Shown here: positions 29,267-38,104 of the stretch, piece after piece | How positions within the stretch are numbered: the first letter of the stretch is position 1 | How the letters are laid out: each line of letters starts with the position of its first letter | NCBI GenBank assembly: GCA_006503475.1 | Contig: RSEH01000213.1 | Span: 1-64,000 of the forward strand | Length of the DNA stretch: 64,000 nucleotides | Origin: Stentor roeselii | Lineage: Eukaryota; Ciliophora; Heterotrichea; Heterotrichida; Stentoridae | Direction: 5' to 3' | Position numbers and translations under genes: made by a program | The notes under the pieces: model-generated | Database searches by the model: none | Told to the model about the DNA's origin: nothing | Seen by the model: the letters and a program-made list of their open reading frames with translations, nothing else

Positions 29267-29279
29267 ACTTTGTAATAAT
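29267..29279. promoter_or_regulatory. 13-bp divergent intergenic gap between two start codons
   Basis: Only ACTTTGTAATAAT separates the ankyrin ATG (29266, minus) from the eIF3d ATG (29280, plus). Any promoter must be bidirectional and overlap the coding sequences, or the ankyrin start is slightly further in. Confidence 0.5.
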
Positions 29280-30707
29280 ATGGAAGCCATCCACGCGATC
29301 TCTGATTCCGCAGGCTGGGGTCCGAAAAAGGTCCGATTTCCGTCAATTCCTGGAATCGACCCGACAGACGACACATCCCGTCTTTCGTCCTTCGTTGATT
29401 TCGGTCAGAAGATTCAAAGACGTGAAGATGAAGCTGACGAGTTCTCAATAGTCGACAGCAAACTTCAATCGCAACCTAAACTAATGGGAAAGTTTTTACA
29501 ACAAAAAACCATTGCCGGGGTCAAGCAAAGAACTGTTCAAGTATCCACGAAGACAGTGCCGACAGTTCAAAGACCAGTTGGAAAGCGAACTTACCGAGAA
29601 CAAACAATTGCCATCAGGTCCAGCTGGAACTTGATCGCCGAGTTAAGCAAGCCGAATAATGATAAACTTTCGTATGAGCCGAGTAAACCTGAGGATGTCG
29701 GCGAAAGAGGCCTGCTGGCGACTTATAAGAAAAGCCAGGATTCACAAGTGACTACAAGTAACCCGAAAGTTTTGAATTCGAAGCAGGTGGAGTTGAAAAG
29801 TCAGAACTTGACAACAGCTTCTAGTGATCCGTTGTTTTCTACTTTTCGAGGATCTGCTAATGTTTTCATCACGGATACAGTGTTAGTGACGCTGATGACT
29901 ATGAACAGGTCGGTTTACCCTTGGGACATCCAGATCACTAAACAAGCAGGACTCATCACTTTTGACAAGCCAGAGGATTCAGTCATCGACCACCTCACCA
30001 TGAATGAAAACAACCCGGAGCACATGCCGGATGAAGAAGAGCCTGAAACAAGTCCTAACAACCCTAAACGATTGTCAGAAGAAGCTCAAAGAGTCAACCG
30101 CAGCTTCTTCTTGTCCAGCATTGGAGAACCAACGACTAATCTTGGACCAACAGGCTTTGAAGAAAACACTCCTGGAGTCCTTAAGTTCAAAAAGTGGATC
30201 ATCGGCGACTACCAGATTCTCGTCAGGACTGAAATCGACGCACAGTTCGAAGAAAATGGAGTAAAAGTCCCTACACGACTTTTCGCTGTAAATGAATATG
30301 ACAATAACATCACTGGAGGATATGCTGACAAGTTAGAAACACGCAGAGGCTTTATTTTCTCGAATGAAATAAAAAATAACTCATGCAAAATGTCGAAATG
30401 GGCCTTAAAAGCTCATTTGGCTGGTGTTGAATATGTGAAAATCGGATATGCTACTAGAATTAACCCGACTTCTCCAGATCGTCATCATTTGTTAGCTGTT
30501 CAGAAGATCAGGACGGGTGATTTGATGCAGAACTTGAATTTGGTTTATTCGAACTGCTGGGGAGTGTTCAAGGCTGTGTTAGACACAATAAAGAACCAGC
30601 CTGACGGGAAGTTTGTTGTCGTCAAAGACCCGCTGAAGCCAGTTGTGAGGATTTATTATGCGGTGGAGGAACAAGAAGAGAACTTCGGTGAATTTGATGG
30701 GCAGTAG
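29280..30707 (+). CDS. EIF3D: translation initiation factor 3 subunit D
   Basis: A 475-residue eIF3d. It has the N-terminal part after SDSAGWGPKKVRFPSIPG, the basic region GKRTYREQTIAIRSSWNLI, TTASSDPLFSTFRG, and the cap-binding core with ANVFITDTVLVTLMTMNRSV, YPWDIQITK, RTEIDAQ, ARGFIFSNEIKNN-like (ETRRGFIFSNEIKNN), SKWALKAHLAGVEYVKIGYA and MQNLNLVYSNCWGVFKAVLD. eIF3d is part of the eIF3 complex that recruits mRNA to the 40S ribosome and can bind the cap directly. Slightly shorter than animal eIF3d (about 548 residues). The in-frame codons upstream of 29280 belong to the divergent gene. Confidence 0.95.
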   Translation: MEAIHAISDSAGWGPKKVRFPSIPGIDPTDDTSRLSSFVDFGQKIQRREDEADEFSIVDSKLQSQPKLMGKFLQQKTIAGVKQRTVQVSTKTVPTVQRPVGKRTYREQTIAIRSSWNLIAELSKPNNDKLSYEPSKPEDVGERGLLATYKKSQDSQVTTSNPKVLNSKQVELKSQNLTTASSDPLFSTFRGSANVFITDTVLVTLMTMNRSVYPWDIQITKQAGLITFDKPEDSVIDHLTMNENNPEHMPDEEEPETSPNNPKRLSEEAQRVNRSFFLSSIGEPTTNLGPTGFEENTPGVLKFKKWIIGDYQILVRTEIDAQFEENGVKVPTRLFAVNEYDNNITGGYADKLETRRGFIFSNEIKNNSCKMSKWALKAHLAGVEYVKIGYATRINPTSPDRHHLLAVQKIRTGDLMQNLNLVYSNCWGVFKAVLDTIKNQPDGKFVVVKDPLKPVVRIYYAVEEQEENFGEFDGQ

Positions 30708-30752
30708 TAGATAATAGGTAGATAATGGAAGTTTATGATATTATTACTCAAG

Positions 30753-31286
30753 TTAAATTAATACATAGTCCTCTTCTTTTTTAGACCTGATGGTCAACCA
30801 TGCCAGGAGAAAGATTATGAACAGGGCAGGGAAGACCACCCAAATGTAGATCATGTTCGTGGAACCTTCGATGTGGTGGACGCAGTCAAGTGAACAGCTC
30901 GCTGGACTTCCTCGACATAAGGATTCGCATTTCGCACGGATGTTGGCTTGACTTGGCTCAGACATCAGCAGCTCTTCACAGCCGCAACCCCTGACGCAGG
31001 ACTCGAGCTCGCTGTCAACAAGACTCACAGAGCAGCCCTCGCTGCATTGCAAGTCGCAAGAAAGCCCCACCTTCGCCCAGCGGGCTTCCTTAAAAGACAT
31101 CGAAGGTACATAAACCATTCCAGTCCTTCCTTGAAACGCGCCACCTCGTACATACTCTGAGGTGAAGACCGGGCAGTTACATAATTCAAGACATTCGATC
31201 TTATTTTCGTTAGAGCATCGTGAAAAACAATCACTACATCCCATGACGACGATTTGAGATATCAGAGTGGTGAGTTGGATTATCAT
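30753..31286 (-). CDS. Cys-rich single-pass membrane protein
   Basis: A 177-residue protein from ATG 31286. An N-terminal signal-like hydrophobic run (IIQLTTLISQIVVMG) is followed by a luminal or extracellular part with about 18 cysteines, often as C-x3-C or C-x2-C pairs (GCSDCFSRCS, CLELCNC, CDLQCSEGCS, CVRGCGCEELL, CESLCRGSPASCSLDC). A transmembrane helix near the C-terminus (MIYIWVVFPALFIIFLLAWL) precedes a short charged tail (RSKKEEDYVLI). This is a type I membrane protein with disulphide-rich ectodomain. Family unknown. Converges with eIF3d, 45 bp apart. Confidence 0.8.
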   Translation of the reverse strand: MIIQLTTLISQIVVMGCSDCFSRCSNENKIECLELCNCPVFTSEYVRGGAFQGRTGMVYVPSMSFKEARWAKVGLSCDLQCSEGCSVSLVDSELESCVRGCGCEELLMSEPSQANIRAKCESLCRGSPASCSLDCVHHIEGSTNMIYIWVVFPALFIIFLLAWLTIRSKKEEDYVLI

Positions 31287-31352
31287 ATAAATTATAACCA
31301 ATAAAATGGAGGAATAACTGTATAAGCGAAACCAAACTGTTAATTAAGAGCA

Positions 31353-33290
31353 CTACTTATAACGAGGTTCAATATATCCAAATCTTTCTTTCAGTAACTC
31401 GTGGTACATGCTTTGTTTCAGCTTTGTCGAGTTCAGCACTTCTTTTGATGGGAAACGGAAGTTGTCATAGCTGAGACTTTTCACACTTGTTGAGTCTTTT
31501 AGTTGAAACTGTTGCATTAGTTGAGTGTGAAGGTTTCTTGGAGAGTTTCCTCGGTATGGACTGTTCATCTTTGTAGAAAACTCGTAGTTTATGTGAACTC
31601 CTTTTGCACTTGAACATGTTGGTACCAGGTCTGTTGGAGTTTCCTTGTGGATGTCGGGGCTCAAGGCTGAGATGCAGCCGTTTAAAGGTCTTGAAGGTGT
31701 TTTTGACATGATTTTTTCCATCCGAGTTCTACTTTCTCTGGATTTATGTTGTTCTTTGGTTTTAGCTTCGAGTTTTGATTTTTCTTCTTCGAGTTTTAAA
31801 GAGTTTAATTTGATTTCTTCGTCGAGACGGTTTATGTCGATGTTGTTTTTCGCTTTGTATTGAGCTAGAACTTGTTTTTCCTTCAACCAGCTTTCTTTAA
31901 TTTTCTATTTTTTTCTTACTTTCATCTCTTCTAGGTCTTTTCCTTCAAAATAATTTTTCAGGTCTTTGTAAAGTTTTTCTTTTTTCTTTAAAAATTTGAT
32001 GTAAACTTCTTTTTCTAGACTTTCTGTTTTTTTCGCTGCTTTTTCCTTGACTTTTTCAGGAAGAGTCTCTTTCAAAGTCTCTTCAACGAGTTTCACTTGG
32101 CTCTTGTAGAAATTTTCAGCTTCTTTTTTAAAAAGCTCGAAAGAAAGATTCAGTTCTTCGCCTGATTCTTGAAAAATCTTTTCTTGGTCTGACTTCAGAA
32201 GTTTTGTGCTGATTGAATGACTGAGGAACCTTCTCAGGTCTTTTTCAATGACAGAAGTGACTTCTTGTTTATATTCAAGAGCGACTTCATTTAACATCTC
32301 AGAGCGGGCTTCAGAGCTCCAGTCTTCCAGGAACTGTTCAAGACTTTCTGAATGTTTTTCATTGACATGACTTTTCTGCAGATTTTGAAAAATTTCCTGT
32401 GATCTGACTTGTTCTTCCTGAAGAACTTTCGCATTGATTTTCAGGTACTTTTCCCTGACTTCATCTTCTTTCTTGTTCAAGATAAGATTTTCTTCTTTTT
32501 CCACAATTTTTTCTACTTTTTCTCTAATTTTCTTCTTTTCAGCGTCCCATTTGACCTTTTCCTGCATTTTCCGAACAGTAATTTCACTTTCAACAGCAGC
32601 TCGAAGGTCATCTTCATCGCGATATGAAGACTGCGGAGTCATTTCAGCGACTTTTTCTTGAAACTGTCTGTTAAAGTGTTCTTCAATCTCCTCCTCAAGT
32701 TTCTCAGATTCACTTTTGAGGGCATCTTGAAAAGCTTTTTCATAAATAGCCTTCACCCTTTCCTCTTCCTCAACTTGTTTGCTATTTCTCGACCATTCCG
32801 CATTTTGCAGTTTGTTGTTCAAGGCAAAGACTTTGCCTCTCCAGAACTTCTGAAGAGAGTCTCGCTTTTCATCTATCATCGTCGCTTTTTTCTCGTCGTA
32901 TTGTTTTTTGATACGGGCAAGACGGTCGTCTTGTTCTTTTTTTAGCTTTTGACGAAGTTGGGATATTCTTAGACTCTGTTCTTCTGAAGGACTTTTGACT
33001 AGTGAAGGCTTTGGCAAGGTTTGAAGGGATTCTTTGAAGTTAAGGAGAAGGTTTTCGAGTTTTTGCTTTGTGAGGATTTGGAAGGCTTCTAATGAGGATT
33101 TTTTTGATTTGGGGTTGAATGGGTTTATGGATGTTTTGCGACTTTCTAGCTGGTAGGCTGCTTTTGTGGAGATTATTGAATCCGCGTGACGGTCGTAGCC
33201 GTATTGAGAGTAGTCCTGCACTTCTTCTGAGTCTGTTGTTTCAGTGAGATATGAACTGGGATTGACTGGAAGGACGTTATTCTTGATCAT
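31353..33290 (-). CDS. long coiled-coil protein, two exons
   Basis: Start ATG 33290. A 15-nt intron (31905-31919, gtaagaaaaaaatag) joins ...EEMK to KIKESWLKEKQ in frame, giving 640 residues. Residues about 60-520 are dense Lys/Glu-rich coiled coil (KLENLLLNFKESLQTLPK; DAEKKKIREKVEKIVEKEEN). The final part is less charged with a Ser/Pro-rich tail. The N-terminus is Ser/Tyr-rich. Such proteins are often centrosomal or cortical, but I cannot name a family. Without splicing it would look like two separate ORFs. Confidence 0.85.
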
Positions 33291-33519
33291 TTTTTAGGAA
33301 TTATTTATTATTTAACTTGAATAATAATTGGAATCTTCAATGAAAGGCTGGGTGTTGAAGGTAAATGGTATAAATCTTATAAAGCATTATTTAAGTAAAA
33401 GTGATTAATGTAAGAATACAAGAGCTTTATAAGACTTTTTTTATCAAAACAATTCTTAGTCATTTCCTTACTTCATTACGCCATTCATTATTAACAAATG
33501 ATCCTCTATCCCTATAAAA

Positions 33520-34737
33520 ATGAACCCAATTCATTCAGTTGGTAAAAAATAGTAAAACCTATCTAGTCTTAAAGTCTCAGCCCAGACCTGGCAAAAGGAA
33601 ACCCACAATCTTTTCGACAACGACTCAGGAAACATCTCAAAAAGTTCATTCAAAATCCTATCATCAGCGACTTTATATCTCGAGAACAGCATTTGCCGGC
33701 TTTACACTCCTCGGTCCAGTAAAGTCATGCTTCCCAGTTACGACCCTCTTCTCGGCTTCAAAGTGAGTCAAGGAGAATTCGTTACATATCAAATAGGGAA
33801 CTCTCCCAACAAACGTTTATGGCTGGCCATTCGATATTCACACCCGAAAGGCCTGGAGATAAAAGAAAGAGACGTGATAAAACTTGGCAGAATTCGACTT
33901 AAAGTAAGAAAAATCGTTACAGTGATTGGTAATCATGAAGGCAACATTCAAAAATGCTTCGAGTCTCTTGCTTCTAAAGTAGATGCCGAGGTGGAACTTG
34001 AAGAAGACGCTCAGTGTCGAATATGCTTTGGCACTGAGAGTTTAACTGAGAATCCTTTGATCACTCCTTGTGACTGTACTGGTAGTATTAAGTATATTCA
34101 CACTGAGTGCATACGGCATTGGCTTAGAAGTCGCATTCAGACCAAGACGACTTTTTCAACGACCAGCTATTATTGGACTGACCTTAACTGTGAACTTTGC
34201 AAGACCTCTTTGCCTTCAAGCGTTTATTACATGGGAATGAAAATTGATTTGATTTCTATTGACTACCCGGATAAGCCTTATATTTTACTTGAAGAGTATA
34301 GTCCTGATAACTTCAATTCTAGTGGAGTTCATATTGTTGCTATTGATGATGGCAAAACAATTTCTATTGGAAGGGCTCAGGAAGCTGATTTTAGGATCAC
34401 TGATATTTCTGTCAGTAGAAATCATGCGAGTCTTAGTTTTGTTGATGAAAAATTTGTCATTTCGGATAAGAAAAGTAAATTTGGGACTTTAATTAAAATG
34501 AAAAAAGTTGTCACTTTGCAAGGAGGACACAATTTTGCTATTCAGGTTGGAAGGACTTTGTTTCATGTAAAAGTAGAAAAAAAAATCAATTTGCAGAAGT
34601 GTTGTTGTAACCCTTTCAAAAAAATCGCTCCTGAATGGTCGTATATCACTCAAGAAGGGATAGACCAGAGTGCTTTGGAACCTGAAATGCATAACTTTAG
34701 GAATGTTGGAAGGAGTTTCTCTTATATTGAAGAGTAA
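33520..34737 (+). CDS. RING-variant plus FHA domain protein
   Basis: Start ATG 33520; a 15-nt intron (33552-33566, gtaaaacctatctag) restores the frame (KKY|LKVSAQTW) and gives 400 residues. The middle holds a RING-variant (RINGv/MARCH-type, C4HC3): CRICFGTES, ITPCDCTGSIKYIHTECIRH and CELCKT. The C-terminal third holds an FHA domain: ISIGRAQEADFRITDISVSR then NHASLSFVDE and KSKFGTLIKM, which bind phosphothreonine. The N-terminal part is also beta-rich and may be a second, degenerate FHA-like fold. RINGv domains recruit E2 enzymes. A RINGv-FHA phospho-reader ligase is inferred. No membrane helix is seen, unlike MARCH ligases. A short Cys-rich stretch (QKCCCNPF) lies near the end. Confidence 0.88.
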
Positions 34738-35353
34738 TATATGTATTTATTAAATTTAAGATAGATGTTTAAAATAGGGGTATGGTTTGGGTATAGGTGA
34801 ATTTATTGATGAGTGGAATTAATTATTATTGAATTAAGATTGTTGAGACGAAGCTTTAGGTTTAGATTAAAGGGTGTTTATTGCTTTGAAGTGAATTTAA
34901 GTTTTATATATTATATAGTTATTTTTTTATTATAGATTTTACAAGTTAATTAATTCAACTTGTAAAGATAATAAAATTTTCAAATGAATCAAAGTTATAA
35001 CTTGTGAAGTGACTAAAGATACAATAGTTTGATTAAGATAAAGGCAGCTTGATTATTGAAATCAACCTAATATATTCAAATAGTCGAAACAATATGGATT
35101 CAATCTTTAAATACCTTCATCATGTTTACTAATAAGTTTTTTATGAATAGAAATCTAACCACTTACACTTTTAATAGTATTTATCACTCAGTCACAAGGA
35201 ATATAATACCTTGATTTTTATAATAATGGATCGATTATCTAAAAAATTTGAATTTCTGTTTTACAAAACAGATGAAATTATCATTTCTCAAATGATCATG
35301 CAAAACACTTTTTTGTTATCCTAAAATCAAACATATTCAAACTATGAATATAC
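34738..35353. other. AT-rich intergenic stretch of the second island
   Basis: 616 bp of AT-rich DNA with no ORF. It holds a perfect 10-bp inverted repeat (34938-34966) and a 12-bp palindrome (34992-35003). Confidence 0.6.
34938..34966. repeat. perfect 10-bp inverted repeat with 9-nt loop
   Basis: TTTACAAGTT (34938-34947) and AACTTGTAAA (34957-34966) are exact reverse complements around AATTAATTC. Just downstream 34992-35003 is the palindrome AAGTTATAACTT. In AT-rich DNA this could be chance, a terminator-like hairpin or a binding site. Confidence 0.5.
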
Positions 35354-37399
35354 TTAATTAACTAAAACAGAATCGAGGGCAAACTTGGCTAATTCGTTGA
35401 ATAGATCATCATTATTCATTACTTCTTTTCTTTCAATTTCTTCACTTTTGTTTTTCAAGTCTTTTTCCGGAATAAAAGACTCGATTGCTCTTCTCAAATT
35501 TTCTCTATTGAACCTTAGCTCAGCCATTGATATCTCCCATTTCGAATCTTTCTTCATTTCAAAAAAAACTACCCTGATAATAATACTATTAAATTGCTCA
35601 CTTGAATTTATTATATCATCTACATACTTTTTTTCTAATATTTGATTTAAGGCCTGATTAATGTTATGATCCTTAGTGTTGTTATCTTTCTTTTTAACTT
35701 GAATAATAAAAACATTATCAAGATCGAGAGAAGGCCATATTAAAATGTCTATTTTTTTGTTATCTGAGGTCCAGTACTCTAATTCTCCTAAATATGATTT
35801 ATCCTTAAAACATGCATAAAGCATGGATAGAAAAAAAAACTCTGGATATTCTTCTTTTTTTAACTTTTTAAGAATTCTTTCTTGAAATATTTTTATAAAC
35901 AGTTTTGGATCTTCAAATTCATTTTGATCAATAGTTGCATTTAACAGAAAAAGCTCTTTTTCACTAAACCAAGCCTTAACTATGCTAGTAAAAAATTGAT
36001 ACCTCACCTCATTATTAGGAATCCTGTATTTTTTTTTATTATCTGATGAAGTTATATATCCTGCATCTAACATAAGTGTCAATAATGCTTCTTGGTCAGT
36101 ATAAGTCTTATCAAGAATTGTTGAATCAGTAGGTGTGAATTCAACTTCTCCTGATTTAATTAAAGTCTCAATTTTATTTTCTATCTTTTTAGTGTTTTTA
36201 CTTTGTTCTTTATTTTTTCTATGCTCTTTGATTGCATCTGTTATGAAAGTCTCATTACCTGAGTTTATCCAATAATATCCATAACCCTTTTTGCCATATG
36301 CCACACGATCCAGACAATTCATAACAGACCAAGGATTATAAATTAAAGTATTTTGTATATTGTAACCATTATAGCATCGAGATAATTTTTGTTTTATTTC
36401 AGCTTTATCCAGCCTAAGCTTTGAAATTCTCACAACATGATTGACCAGCTGGTCAACTTCGGCTTCAGTGAACCCATAATGTTCATTAGTTCTATTATTA
36501 GATGAATTCAGAACTGAATCGTGGTAGATTTTGTTGATACCTGAAAAGATATCATCATTGGCAATCCTAGAAACTCCAGTAAACACTGACAATTGCACTT
36601 GCTCAGTGTTTTTGTTTAGAAAAGAAAAAGTTTCTCTGTAGAGATTACAAGCATAGTCATATAAATGTGGACTCTCTGATTTTATATGAACTAATGTTTT
36701 ATCGTACTCATCTATAAGAAGTACAACTTTTCTGTTATGATGCTCATTCAAAGATTCTATAAGTATCATTAGATGATCTTTAATTTCTTTTCTCGAGAAA
36801 TTTTTACCAAGTTTATCAATATACTCCTCCATTATATTTTTCAAATGATTTGATACTTTTGGAGAATTTAATAAGTATTTATGTAAAAACATTCCTTGTC
36901 TAAGTGTACTTATAAATGTTGAGTCAACTCCATCTTGAGACATCTTAATAACATTATCAAAAGTAAAAGATACCACAGGTAATGTTCCTTCTAAATCAAT
37001 TATTTTTGTAATCTCTTTCTTTCCTGTGATTGGATTTTTAGGTAAAATTTCAGATCCGATCAGTAATTTCGCAAAATTTTTCTTTTTTTCATCATCTTCG
37101 ATAATATTTCCTTCTGGTGAGAATTTCGGTTGGAAAAAACTCTGAAGCATATTCAAATTCAGTGATTTGCCCCACCTCCTTGGCCTAGTTACGATCACAG
37201 TGTCACGTCTGATCAAATCCTTTATTAGCAGTGATTTATCGACTCTAAGAATACCTCCAGTTAAGACCCTATGAAACTCCTTGAACTCTGCTACAATATC
37301 TGTAGGTGCATAAGAGTAAGTTTTATCTGTAGAGATCTTTCTGAAGTTTTTGGTAAAGAAGATTGCTTTCCTAGTATTTCTAGTTAGCATATTAAACAT
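35354..37399 (-). CDS. P-loop ATPase with C-terminal PD-(D/E)XK nuclease-like domain (AAA-ATPase_like/PDDEXK_9 type)
   Basis: A 681-residue intronless ORF from ATG 37399. Residues about 30-290 match the AAA-ATPase_like family: DKSLLIKDLIRR, Walker A RPRRWGKS (72-79), Walker B LLIDEYD (227-233) and TGVSRI (274-279), then a YNGYN box further on. The C-terminus has KKIDILIWPS (Asp551) and IIQVKKK (Gln567, Lys569), in the place of the D...ExK core of PDDEXK_9 nucleases, with Glu replaced by Gln. This architecture is best known from bacteria such as Bacteroides and Fusobacterium and appears in scattered eukaryotes; its function is unknown. The first 22 residues are basic and hydroxylated with no acid, like a mitochondrial presequence. 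It stands alone in an AT-rich island, suggesting horizontal origin. Confidence 0.85.
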   Translation of the reverse strand: MFNMLTRNTRKAIFFTKNFRKISTDKTYSYAPTDIVAEFKEFHRVLTGGILRVDKSLLIKDLIRRDTVIVTRPRRWGKSLNLNMLQSFFQPKFSPEGNIIEDDEKKKNFAKLLIGSEILPKNPITGKKEITKIIDLEGTLPVVSFTFDNVIKMSQDGVDSTFISTLRQGMFLHKYLLNSPKVSNHLKNIMEEYIDKLGKNFSRKEIKDHLMILIESLNEHHNRKVVLLIDEYDKTLVHIKSESPHLYDYACNLYRETFSFLNKNTEQVQLSVFTGVSRIANDDIFSGINKIYHDSVLNSSNNRTNEHYGFTEAEVDQLVNHVVRISKLRLDKAEIKQKLSRCYNGYNIQNTLIYNPWSVMNCLDRVAYGKKGYGYYWINSGNETFITDAIKEHRKNKEQSKNTKKIENKIETLIKSGEVEFTPTDSTILDKTYTDQEALLTLMLDAGYITSSDNKKKYRIPNNEVRYQFFTSIVKAWFSEKELFLLNATIDQNEFEDPKLFIKIFQERILKKLKKEEYPEFFFLSMLYACFKDKSYLGELEYWTSDNKKIDILIWPSLDLDNVFIIQVKKKDNNTKDHNINQALNQILEKKYVDDIINSSEQFNSIIIRVVFFEMKKDSKWEISMAELRFNRENLRRAIESFIPEKDLKNKSEEIERKEVMNNDDLFNELAKFALDSVLVN

Positions 37400-38104
37400 T
37401 ATAAAGATATCTGAAATGATAAAATTATATTTTTCTATTGTATGCTAATTAATCTTACTTAAAAGTTCTTTAAACAAGCAACTCTAGTGAAAAATTTTGA
37501 TTAAGTATTAATTCATGCTAAAGTATTTTAAGTCTTCTAGATTTTTGAATAGAGACTAAAAAAGTTTTTATATATATTTAGTGTTAGTTCTAATTAAAAA
37601 ACTTATTCTTTGCAGATGCTTCAAATTAAAATCATTTATCTATTTATTTTGAGTTGTATTGAAGGATTTAATGCTATCAGGTATATCAAATTCTTAATTT
37701 TTAGATTGAAAAAAGTGTAAAGTTTATCATTTCTATCAGAAATTTTTTTTTATTTTGTCTAATATCTGTTCCATAGTTAATTATATTCAAAGAATTGTTG
37801 CTTATATATGATAATAAGCAGTCAATTTTCGAAAAAGATGATCATCAGAGTATTTCTTACAAAATAGCAAATCTAAGGCAAGTCATCACCTGTAAATGCT
37901 TTATATCTGATTAATTCTTAATAATACAAACACCAAATCTTAATAAAAATCACTTCATCCCTAATCAAAATCACTCTAAAATAAATATCTATACCTTAAA
38001 TTCTTATCTTTTCTTTAAAGATCTTATCTCTATCAAAAAATCTCAAAACCCAAACTCTCCAACTAAAATCAACTAACCTGAAATATCTAAAATTTAACAC
38101 TAAC
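37400..38104. other. AT-rich intergenic stretch of the second island
   Basis: 705 bp without a supported gene. A 34-codon ORF at 37616-37720 (+) starts with a signal-peptide-like MLQIKIIYLFILSCIEGFNA but stops soon after. It may be chance or a gene remnant. Confidence 0.55.

Noticed and set aside
31353-31886. Separate gene for the C-terminal part of the coiled-coil protein
   Set aside because: The intron at 31905-31919 joins it in frame to the 33290 gene.
33727-34737. Start of the RINGv-FHA gene at the internal ATG 33727
   Set aside because: The 15-nt intron at 33552-33566 gives a longer conserved-looking N-terminus from 33520.
35354-37399. Bacterial contamination as the source of the ATPase-nuclease
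   Set aside because: It sits between intron-containing ciliate genes on the same sequence, so contamination is unlikely unless the contig is chimeric.
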